From positions 2,418,001-2,482,000 of the forward strand of contig NC_063017.1 in the NCBI RefSeq assembly GCF_020509005.1: a stretch of DNA of 64,000 bases. The letters are read 5' to 3'. Numbering within the stretch: position 1 is the first letter of the stretch; each line of letters opens with the position of its first letter. The translations under genes and the position numbers were made by a program. The DNA is from Fulvia fulva. Taxonomy: Eukaryota; Ascomycota; Dothideomycetes; Mycosphaerellales; Mycosphaerellaceae. Under the pieces are notes generated by a model. It ran no database searches. It saw only the letters and a list, made by a program, of their open reading frames with translations, and was not told the DNA's origin. Below, piece after piece: positions 35,321 through 44,692 of this stretch.

Positions 35321-36834
35321 TCAATCGATGCTTCGACTACTACACACAACCAACCTCTGTGCCTCCGAATATCCCCTCTCAACAACCCAGCAGTCCTCGC
35401 CACCGGTGATAGGCGGCTGGGGCTGTAGATCTCCAAGTTCGTTATCATGATCATGGTTATTGAAAACACCAAGCGTAGCATAGCCAAACGTTGCCTTGTT
35501 CGTATCATCGTACGCCTGGACATCCAAGACCTGGTCCAATGGCCATCCGTCATCTGTGCGACCGCTGAGAGCGCAGTGAAGAGTATCTTCTGCCATTTGG
35601 AAAGTGTTGACTGGGTCGATTGTGATGCCGTCGCCTGCTGGGTCGGCGTCTGCTGCCTGTGGACAAGGAATGTTAGATTTGATCGGTTCGATCTTATTGA
35701 GTTGTGCTTACCTCGTGATCGAATCGCGCTTCAAGCAATTTGTTGTCTTCGAGAATCTCTTTTTGGTATTCTTCCTGGTATCGCTTGTGGATCTTGGGGT
35801 TGCCTACAATGTATGGCTCGACCGTGATGTGAGAAGTGGTGTTAGTGAAGCGCGTCGACAATATCATAGGTCCATGCGTGGGGTGTGCAAACTTGTAGCG
35901 CGGCACGAGAGCATGTACACCGTCTCTCTTGGTGAGCTGATGGTTGTCGTCTGCGTAGCCGAGGAATTCGCCCTCGCCAAAGTTGGAGTCGCGGATCATT
36001 GAAGCCGTGAAGTCGTTGTGGAAGTATTGGTTCCATTGTTCATCAATAGAGAGACCTCTGCCCTGCAATGCTCGGCCCCAAAAAGGAAGATCACGCTTCG
36101 TCAGACCATCGAACCCTGCCAACTCGAAGCTCTGCACGAAGTCATTACCGAAGTCTGGTGCAGGAAGCAATGGTGGGGTCGATGAGACTCTTGCTGCAGC
36201 CCAGGCCTGTCTAGCCTGCAGATACTCCTTCACCTTTGGCACTGCCGTTCATTGTCAGTATGTGAGCTCACGCCAGGCGCCGAATGCTTACGTCCGAAGC
36301 CCAAGGCAGTAGCAGCAATACCAAGCACGCAGCTTGCCTTTGATGCGCCTGTGGTCTGTTCGCCGCCAACCGTGGCTGCAATGAGCTCGTAGCAACCTAT
36401 TCCGGTAGACACCAAACCTGCAGCGGTCTTTCAAAATATCAGTCCGCAGCGCAGCAGCTATGGTGAACAGGATCGCAAACGCTTCGTGGACTACAAGGTC
36501 GGACTCGGTGATGTTGTGCTGATCGCTGGCGAAGAGCACCATCTCTCTGGTTGGGACACGAGCCGTGGTCATGTTCTGCGTCGCGACATCGTCCCTACCT
36601 AATGTATGTCAGTCCTGTGTGGTACATCTTCACTTGACAGATGCCGTAACTCCAAAATGGGTGCAGGTATTGGGCTGCAAGGTGCTGCATACTGTGAGGT
36701 GGATGAGGGAAGCGCTAGATTGACGTACCAACATGCCTGTTCCAATCGAAGTCTGCGGGAGTCCATTTGTCTACCACAGCTGCGACCTCATGAGAGATCG
36801 CCAGCAGCCCAAGGACGATGCCAGAGAGCTTCAT
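35321..36834 (-). pseudogene. Secreted protein of unknown function, one-base frameshift
   Basis: Four exons are evident on the minus strand: 36834-36729, 36598-36292, 36241-35712 and 35656-35321. All have good GT-AG borders (GTACGT, GTAAGC, GTAAGC donors) and compatible phases, provided one base is removed in exon 2. The slip lies in an AAA run at 36429-36431: ALRTDILK passes one base out of frame to TAAGLVSTGIGCYELIAAT. No intron of the right phase can explain it. The restored length is about 425 aa. The N-terminus MKLSGIVLGLLAISHEVAA is a signal peptide. Other blocks are NITESDLVVHEAFAILFTIA, FVQSFELAGFDGLTKRDLPF and LSIDEQWNQYFHNDFTASMI. The family is not recognised. The lesion may be a recent inactivation or a homopolymer error. 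Confidence 0.68.
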
Positions 36835-37421
36835 GGTCTTTCGATGATCCGACTCGGATCGGGGCAAAGTAGGTAAAGAGGTATATCAGCTTGCTGGATG
36901 GAAGAGAAGGCGGATTGGGCGTCTTTGCTTCTCTCTTATGTCCACCTCACCGTGGGCACGCTCACCGGTCACATGGAACAATTGAGGCATCTTCTCAGTC
37001 AAGCGGATTGTTATTCGTGTGCTCTCGTGGAGACCAACAATATTGGAAGAATCCTATGTTATCCATACTGCGCGCCGTTCCGCTACAGCCCAACGGCATC
37101 TTGATGTTGCTCAATTGAGGTGCGGATTGTTGTGACCGGACGAGATCATGTTGCGACAGCATGAAAGGGCATCCTGACAGTGGTTCCGAAGCACATGCTC
37201 TGCTGCACACTTCGGATCATGTTCGTAAAAATACCAGATGAGGATCGGGCGCTCTTCATGTTCCATCGATTGGTCGTGCGGTCACAGCCGTGGAGCTTGC
37301 CAAGCCTGTGCCACCTGCAACCATCAGACATGCTTGTGTCTACCAAGCCTGCTCGGCATGCTTTTCCCGATAATTGACAGCCTGCCGTCACTGGAATCCT
37401 GCAGTCAAGGCCACTGCCGCG
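36835..37421. other. Divergent intergenic region
   Basis: This region lies between the secreted-protein gene (minus) and the two-helix membrane protein (plus). No supported gene or repeat. Confidence 0.45.
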
Positions 37422-38003
37422 ATGACCTACGACGATTCAAACGAAGAAGGCACGACCAACAACCAGTACATCCCCATCAAGCCACAAATACAGTGCCGCA
37501 AACCATGGCCTCGCCGGGCCAAGGGCATTTGGGAACTACTTTGTATCGTCTTACCCGTCATGATGATTGCCGAGGTATTTGTCCCGGGCGGCGGTGGAGC
37601 TTTTGTCGCGACACACATCCTCTTCTGCATCATCGGCGGTACCGGGCTGCTGTTCTTCATCTTCGCAGATCCCACCACCGGCATCCCCAAGAAACTCCAC
37701 CTTCGTCGTCTACCAGATGATGGCGGCGATGGTTCGAGCCTGGTGGAAGTAGTCAGGATGCGACCTTTGCTCGGATGGAAGAGGTGCGAGATGATCGGTG
37801 GACGTGAGCCCCCGAAACGTGCCGGAATCGCAGATTGCGATGGCGCGTATGTCGTGTACAGGTGGCGCAGCTGGGTGGGAAGGATACGGTGGGAGCGAGC
37901 GTTGTTTGTTGTAGGCGATGGGGAGGCCGAGGACTGTACTGCAGCCGTGATGACGAGGAACGGGGTGCCAGTGACGAGGCTACAATGGCACCGCGGTGAG
38001 TGA
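37422..38003 (+). CDS. Hypothetical membrane protein with two helices
   Basis: This single-exon frame of 193 aa is counted from ATG at 37422, which has a better context (CCGCGATGACC) than the in-frame ATG 48 nt upstream. Two hydrophobic segments are separated by a glycine turn: GIWELLCIVLPVMMIAEVFV, then GGGG, then AFVATHILFCIIGGTGLLFF. The C-terminal 110 residues are soluble, rich in Arg, Trp and Gly. A basic PWPRRAK segment precedes the first helix, favouring a cytosolic N-terminus. No family is recognised. The hydrophobic hairpin and clean frame make it a likely real gene, but there is no homology evidence. Confidence 0.5.
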   Translation: MTYDDSNEEGTTNNQYIPIKPQIQCRKPWPRRAKGIWELLCIVLPVMMIAEVFVPGGGGAFVATHILFCIIGGTGLLFFIFADPTTGIPKKLHLRRLPDDGGDGSSLVEVVRMRPLLGWKRCEMIGGREPPKRAGIADCDGAYVVYRWRSWVGRIRWERALFVVGDGEAEDCTAAVMTRNGVPVTRLQWHRGE

Positions 38004-38491
38004 AGACAGCGGTTGCACGCAACACTCGAGAAGCTTCATGTTGGGCAGGGAACGGGGAGTATCATGCATGCGTGCGTGGCATGGTGTTTGGAGGTTTGAC
38101 CAAAAGCTGTATCTGGATAGCCTCAATGCTGTTAAGCGAGTGCACCCAGCCAATGGGAGCATTTTGCGCACAGGACCCCGCAGTATACCCAATTCTGGTT
38201 CTAGCTTTGGACCTTTGCCTTTGCCAACATCGCGCCTAGTTTCCAATCCCCCAAGAGAGGAGAATGATCGATGGACGCGTTCGCTGTATGCAGGTGCCAC
38301 CCTGTACAGTACATGTACCTCCACGTCTCGCTTCACCGCAGCTACCGGTACTTTGTCGACCCTGCCATCGGGTAGATCCGTAGTACGAGCGAGCATACAT
38401 GTACATGCATTGTAAAGATATCGAAACCGAACCCCATCGCTCGTGACAAGGCGCGACAGGCTCTGGCCCATCGATTCCGGCAAGACGACCA
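38004..38491. promoter_or_regulatory. Upstream region of the Zn2Cys6 gene with TACATGTA palindromes
   Basis: The palindrome GTACATGTAC lies at 38309-38318 and TACATGTA at 38396-38403. A third copy (TACATGTA) falls in the first exon near 38502. Repeated near-identical palindromes upstream of a regulator could be its own binding sites; this is inference only. Confidence 0.4.
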
Positions 38492-40033
38492 ATGCCAGCG
38501 GTACATGTATCTAGCAGACGTGCCGAGAGACGCAGGATTCCACCTACCTTACGCACGAAGAGTGGCTGCTTGACCTGTATGTCTTCATCTCCATACACCA
38601 CCGCAAGCTGACACCGTGCAAGGCAGGTCGCGGCGGAAGAAGTGTGATGAGGCCAGCCCTATCTGCCATCGTTGCAGCAAGTCATCACGCGAATGCACAT
38701 GGGCCCACGTCGCATATCCGCCGGGGGCAGCCCATCCCCATGTGCCTTCCTCTGCGCAGTCTGCGCCTCGGTGCACAATCGCCGCGGGCATCGCTGCGTG
38801 CAACAATGCAGTCATGCTGCGCGATGTGGAGCCCGCAATCGTCCAGCATTTCGTGCGTCGCTACTTTGCTCTCATCATCAACCCTGAGAGCCACCAGCTG
38901 TTCTACCGGGACTGGATGACAATCATTCAACAGGCGCTCTCGTGTCATGGCGGCGTCCGATATTCGGTGCTGTCCAACGCTGCCTCCAATATCTTCTTTC
39001 GCGATGGAAGCGCGAGCATGCAAGATCTCGCACTCAAGTACTACTCGCGATCGATGTCGAGTACTAGGGAAGTTGTGGCGGTGGTGAAGGATACACCCGA
39101 ACACTTGCGCACCACTCTGACGTCCATCATATTCCTATATCTGCACGGTGTACGATGTCCTGTTAACCTTCCAAGACTTTTCTAACCGCTATCTAGTGCA
39201 TGGGTCTTGGGACCTTCAACGATATTCCAGCCCATCTCAATGCAGCAATTTTCATTGTCGACAGTCAATGGTTCGACACTCATGATCGCCCAATACTCCC
39301 GGGGCCCTTTGACCGCTTGGTGGTAGAGAGCGTGATGTACCAGATCTTTGTCGTCACGGTGGACTTGTGGTCTTCCGATGGCTCAACGCAATCCCACTTC
39401 GATCCGGATTTCTGGGAGCGCTGCACCCGGTTCTTAACTGCTACTACGCCTTTCCCCGAACAACTAAATACGCGTAATAGCCCAGTCTTGGGCGTCGATG
39501 TCGACATGTTCCGCCTCATGATTAGCATCAGGAAACACTGGTCTATGAGACATGTACGGCATGCAGCTGCGTTCGAATTGCGGACAGAAGAGTTACGAGG
39601 CTGGGAAAAGTATGCCCACCTACTCGGGAACGAGGGCGAAATATGTGAGGGCACAAGCACTCGTATGCTGCGATCCATTACGGATGACGCAACCTGCCTC
39701 TACATGTTGTGTGCGTCAATGCTGATTGATCAGCTCCTCCGCCATGCGGGGAAGGAGCAAGCAGCCGTGGGCGGGCAGATACAAGAGGAGTCGTGGCAGA
39801 TACCCATAATTATGGCAATATTGTGTCGAAGACGTCAAGACGCGAACTGGCTTGGATGTTACATTGGCAATTGGCCGGTCTACACAGCTGGTATATTTGC
39901 AAACTCTTCCCGAGAAGTAGAAGTCATCAACCACGAGATGAACGAACGGTGGGAGAGCATGCGGTTGTATCAAGTGCGGAGATACTGGGACGATCTTAAA
40001 ATGATATGGGCGTCCAAGGGAATCGACCCTTGA
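38492..40033 (+). CDS. Zn2Cys6 transcription factor beside an amidase gene
   Basis: Exons 38492-38576, 38623-39149 and 39197-40033 join in frame to 482 aa. Introns are 46 nt (GTATGT donor, CAAG acceptor) and 47 nt (GTACGA donor, CTAAC branch, CTAG acceptor). The first intron splits the codon of the second zinc-binding cysteine. Once it is removed the cluster is perfect, with Cys 26, 29, 36, 43, 46 and 53 (GCLTCRSRRKKC ... CHRCSKSSREC). That strongly supports the start and splice. The rest resembles the Fungal_trans_2 type of C-terminal domain (VEPAIVQHFVRRYFALIINP, LKYYSRSMSS, LTSIIFLYLHG). The amidase starts 313 bp downstream on the same strand. Regulators next to their catabolic target are common in fungi, so control of the amidase is a reasonable guess. 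Confidence 0.88.
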
Positions 40034-40346
40034 ACTACGCCCGTACGACCGGTGCCTCGCTCGTGAGACCTGGCGAGGCAAGCACCATCTCCAGACTTCA
40101 ACCAGGTTATACATATCTGGCCAGGTCCCATTAGCCCTATCACGATCCCGGGCTGTACCACCTAGCTTTGCCGGCAGCAAGCTTGTGCGCAAAGCCCTCC
40201 CGTTGGCTGCACATCGCCCAGCTTGCGCAATTGGGACTGATTGGCCCACTACATTATACTGTAGCCGCAACGGTGCACCAGCGTATATAAGTCTGTGTGC
40301 GCATGGAGACACTCAGCATCACCTCATTCGACCTGAAGCAACCGCA
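40034..40346. promoter_or_regulatory. Promoter region of the amidase gene
   Basis: These 313 bp lie between the regulator stop and the amidase start. A GTATATAAG TATA-like box lies near 40283, about 60 bp upstream of the ATG. No other site is certain. Confidence 0.45.
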
Positions 40347-42081
40347 ATGCCTTCGAGATCATTTCCGTTGATCCAGACCCTGCCGGTCCCCAAGGGCGAC
40401 GAAGCCTGGGAGGCACGACGCATGCAGATACTCGTCGACTTCATAGAGAAAGTACCTCAAGAGTACTACATCCCTCAGCACTATGTCGACAACCCCCCTC
40501 TCAATGTCACTGCGATTCCTCGTGAGTGTGGGATCCTTACTTCGGAGGAACTGGAGATCACGGAGATGTACGACGCCATGGGGCTCGCCAGTGCTATCGC
40601 AGCTGGCAAATATACCTCCCTTGCGGTTGCTACCGCCTTCTGCAAACGCGCCATCGTCTGCGATCAAATCAGTTGCTGCTTAACTCAGTGGTTTCCTGAA
40701 AAGGCGTTTGAACAAGCCAGAGCACTCGATGAGCACTTTGCAAGGACGGGCAAGACCGTGGGGCCCCTCCATGGCGTACCTGTCAGTATCAAGCAACACA
40801 TCTCCATTGCAGGTCTTCCATCCGATGTCGGCTTTGTCAGCACCACGGTGCAGGATGAGAACGATTCTCTCATGGTTTCGATCCTTCGAAAACTTGGCGC
40901 AGTATTCTATGTCAAAACCAATCGTGAGTAAGCTTCTGATGGAAAGAGAAAGGACCATGGCTGACAGAATCGCTGCAGAACCCCAGTCGATCATGCACCT
41001 CGAGACTGACTCGCATTTCGGCCGCGTGCTGAATCCGTACAACATCAACCTCTCCGCCGGTGGATCCAGTGGAGGAGAATCCGCTCTCATCGCGCTGCGT
41101 GGTTCGATTCTCGGTGTCGGAACCGACATAGGCGGAAGCGTTCGTGGTCCTTCAGGCAAAGTTGGCATCTATGGCTTCAAGCCCACGTCGTATACGCTTC
41201 CGATGCGGGACTTTATCAACGGCGGCTTCGTCGCAGAGTTGAACATCTTGTGCTCCACAGGCCCTATGTGCCATTCCCTCCGAGATATGGATCTGTTCAT
41301 GCGAGAGGTGCTCGGCCACAAGCCATACCTTAACGACCCTCGCGTTGTGCCGATACCATGGACTGGTCTGCAGACCAGCGTCACCGCATCGCCCCAAACT
41401 CGATTGAAGGTTGGAATCATGATGCATGATGGTGTGATTCAGCCTCAGCCCCCCGTCTATCGAGCACTCGAATGGGCCAAGGAACGTCTACAGGCCTCGT
41501 CTTCGGTGGAGTTGAAGCCTTATTCTCCTTACAAATCCGCCGAAGCCATAAAAATGATTCGAAAGATGTACTGGCCTGACGGCGGAGAAATATTTCGCGC
41601 GTCTGCAGAAGCTGCGGGCGAGCCAATCCATATGCTCACCGAGTGGATCCTCAAGGACGCCGAGAAGAGAGACGCCGCAGGCATCACCCGCGACCGAGTG
41701 CTTCGCGACGCTTTCCGCTGTGCCTTTGCTGAAGATTGGACCCGGCAAGACGTCGATGTCGTACTCTGCCCGGTGTACGTGGGACCTGCTCCCGCGCATG
41801 ACACGTCCTTCTACTGGAACTATACCGCGCTCTGGAACTTGGTCGACTATCCGGGACTGGTGTTCCCCACGCCTATCAAGGCGGGAGCACAGGGGGTCGA
41901 GCAGTATCCGGATGAGGGGTCGAAGCCGTGGAACGATCAGGACGCGTACGTGCGGAAGCTGTGGCGTGAGACGAATTATGAGGGAGCGCCGATCGCGTTG
42001 CAGTTGGTCGCGAGAAAGTACCACGATAATTTCTTGTTTGGTGCGGCCAATACGATCAAGGACGTTTTGGAGCTGGTGTGA
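40347..42081 (+). CDS. Amidase-signature family hydrolase (acetamidase-like)
   Basis: Exons 40347-40923 and 40979-42081 join in phase 1 across a 55-nt intron (GTGAGT donor, GCTGCAG acceptor) to give 559 aa. The Ser-cisSer-Lys triad of the amidase-signature family is intact: Lys149 in VPVSIKQHISIAG, Ser222 in SAGGSSGGES and Ser246 in GTDIGGSVRGP, with the normal 24-residue spacing between the serines. ETDSHFGRVLNPYN precedes the signature as in fungal acetamidase and general amidase proteins. The length matches AmdS-type enzymes, which release ammonia from amides for nitrogen supply in the cytosol. The actual substrate cannot be read from sequence. The adjacent Zn2Cys6 gene suggests inducible expression. 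Confidence 0.92.
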
Positions 42082-42607
42082 ATTGAGTCGTACAGATGTA
42101 GTATGGCAGCTTGTATCTCGCCTCCAAAATGGACCTCTTACGAACATCCCTGTAGGGACAGCAGATCAAGTGGAGTTTGCCACGTCCAGTCGTCCGAAGG
42201 GGCGGCTATTCTCCTCTCCAGACGCGTTTATATATGTGTGGTAAGTGGCTACTAGACCCAATTCAGCAACTTTGCACAGTCCCAAAAGAGCTGTTGGGAA
42301 ACACCCTTTTCCGATCAAGCGGGCTGCAAAATCGACCTTTTTCGACATTGGCAGAGGTATCTGCAGACTTTTTATGAGAATGTTCGAACATCTTCGCATG
42401 CGAAGAACTATTCCAGAGTCCGAAGGCCAACTTCAGCCACTCTCATACATCACATGTCAGCGCCGGGCTAAACTTACCTTCAGTTCTTCCAAAGACGTCA
42501 GGCGAACAACGATTGGCTTACTCGACAACTACACAGGTTCGGATGGACGGGTCTGGAAAGTTTGGAAGTAACCACTTCAACCCACGGAGTACCAGCAAGA
42601 GCGCTAG
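42082..42607. other. Intergenic
   Basis: This is the 3' flank of the amidase gene. A minus-strand open frame (42518-42886) encodes a hydrophobic stretch, but it overlaps the hydrolase remnant on the opposite strand and is judged a shadow. Confidence 0.4.
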
Positions 42608-43445
42608 CAAAAGTGCAGAAAAGCCATAGAGGACAAGGCATACGATCAACATGACACACTCAAGGACGGCCACCACACGCACGGATTGTCTGTCCATGTC
42701 AGGAAATTCAGTATACATGCCCATGGTGGCTTGATTCCCTGCGAATCGCGCGGTGACACCCAGACGAAATTGATATTCACGCACGGTTACACCAGGGGGT
42801 CTTAAGTCATTCAAAATGACTGATTTCGCGGACGGTTTCTCCAAATATCTCCAGATCGTTTCATCCCAAGGCTCAGCTACAAGCATGCCATCGAGACTTC
42901 AGTCGTTCGACGCAGTGATAAATCACGAACAAGACGTCAGTGCAACGGGCGGCCGAAGTCAGGGCGCCCGAGCAGCCGCATTGGCCGCCCTCCACGCTCT
43001 CTCGGCGAACAAAGATGTGTCGTGGGCCAAACAGCTCGTGCTCGTGCGCTTTCCACTCTTTGGAGAATATGACGGTGTCAGCCGGGCACCCATAATACTT
43101 GAATTGCCTGCAGATGTTGAGGTCCTGTTTGTCAGTGGCGACCAGGATAGCATGTGTGATCTGGACCAGCTCAATCAAGTCAGGAGGGAAGTGCGTGCGC
43201 ATAGCTGGCTGCTTGAGGTTCCCGGGGCATGTCATAGCATGGAGTTCGATCGTGCCAATGCCGTTGTTGCGAAGGCTATGAGAGCAGAATCGGGTCGACT
43301 GGCTTCTCAGTGGCTAGCTGAACGACATAACGCAAGGACTACACGTCGCGTCTACTGGAATTGGGGTCTTATGCAGATCGAAGATAGCGGATGGACTGAA
43401 GAAATAGGCATAAAGAAAAGACAGGGGATGATCGAATCGACATAA
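42608..43445 (+). pseudogene. KANL3/TEX30-like alpha/beta hydrolase, no start codon and one frameshift
   Basis: One frame, open from 42608, contains GGLIPCESRGDTQTKLIFTHG. The alpha/beta-hydrolase entry motif LIFTHG is clear, but the frame has no ATG. At a run of five G (42795-42799) coding passes by one base to the frame that continues LKSFKMTDFADGFSKYLQIV and runs to TAA at 43443-43445. The rest shows the TEX30/KANL3 layout: nucleophile elbow GGRSQGAR, acid in VLFVSGDQDSMCDLDQL and histidine in VPGACHSME, then AVVAKAMRAESGRLASQWL near the C-terminus. The catalytic triad residues remain. The missing start and the G-run slip imply a truncated, inactive copy, unless an unseen upstream exon supplies the start. 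The family call rests on motif order. Confidence 0.62.
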
Positions 43446-44009
43446 CCTGCGGAGAGGTTGCAGCGGAGACAAAGTTCTTGGGATGATTTTCTCAGCGTGT
43501 CACGCTGCTCTAGAACAGTCCAGAGGGCGTTCACTACAGATCTCTGTGTGGCGCCTTGTTTGCGAGATTTGGAGAGGCGAGAGGCTGTCGAGAAGCTCAA
43601 TGGCCGAACTGTCGAGCATGAAGTGTGAGCAGCAGCGTCAATCTACAAGAACTCTTGATATTGCAGTACAGTCTCGCACGCTTCCAGTTCAAAAAGTTGC
43701 AATACGTATGGATGCGCTTCTTGGACCCGCGGAAAGGGACAGATTCCTGCTCTTGTGCCAGAAATACTCCTTCACCCGCGGCTCAGGCTCGAGCACGACA
43801 GCTGTCTTCAGAGTCCCTTCGCCGCAGTCGACCTCCTGCAGCTCCGAAGGTACCGCCATCGGTCGTGGAGTACATATCACGCCATCGACCAAAAGAATTG
43901 CGTCTTGGCGAGTCAACAAGAAGCTGTACTTGTGTACAACAGGTCTCTGAGATCTACATGTGGTGGAATTAAGTGGTAATCGAATGCCAAGGCAAGTCCC
44001 CAGATTGAG
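43446..44009. other. Border between genic DNA and the transposon block
   Basis: The composition is still genic. Open frames on both strands (43483-43950 plus, 43689-43919 minus) are unrecognised. The switch to TpA-rich sequence is abrupt just after 44000. Confidence 0.4.
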
Positions 44010-44692
44010 ATAGTCGTAGATATTAGACGGTTTTAGCGCTGACCCATAGCCTTGGGCTGCTTAGCTTAATTCTACACCTAAATTGACTTATTTATCCCGC
44101 CCTTATAGGCGTTCTCTACTTATCTCAAATAGGTAAGGGTATATTAAAATCCTAGGCATTATTTACCTATCTTACTATCGCTATTACTATCTTTAGCGCT
44201 TACTACTACGCTTACTACCTTTATCTATATCTATCTTATTCCGCCCTTAAACACCTCGTCGTTTACCTAATTTAGGCGTATTTATATAAGCTAGTATTAA
44301 CTTATATATATTAGTAGTATATTATACGTTAGATCGTTAAATACCTCCCCTAATTTATTAACAAGGACTATCTATTCGACAGCCCTTATTAAGACGAGCA
44401 ATCTACTCAAGTAGTAGCGACCCGCCTACGCTAGCGGCGGCGTAATCGCGGTATAAAGAACCCTAAAACTAAGGTTCCGTTCCCCTAACGGTAGACCCTA
44501 GAGTTAGGGAGCTACGGAGGATAACTACCTAATTAGGAAGCGCGACCTCACCCCGAGTAGTAGCGGAGAATAGTAACTAACAAGAGCTATAGCCTTACGA
44601 ACACTTAGTACTAAGAGCTAAGCCGAGGAACAAACTAAGAAAAAACCTAGGACATAAGCTAAGGCCTACTATATAGAAAGTAGAGGCTAACG
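44010..44692. mobile_element. RIP-degraded transposon fragment
   Basis: These 0.7 kb are rich in TpA and crowded with TAG and CTA. They lie to the left of the first non-LTR element. No protein domain can be recognised through the mutations. Confidence 0.6.

Noticed and set aside
39148..39196. Alternative donor GTGTAC at 39148 for the second intron of the Zn2Cys6 gene
   Set aside because: It is in phase 1 while the acceptor needs phase 0. GTACGA at 39150 restores the frame.
42518..42886. Minus-strand 122-aa frame with a strongly hydrophobic stretch
   Set aside because: The opposite strand carries the LIFTHG and FADGFS blocks of an alpha/beta hydrolase across the same bases. The hydrophobic run is explained by the complement of a charged segment.
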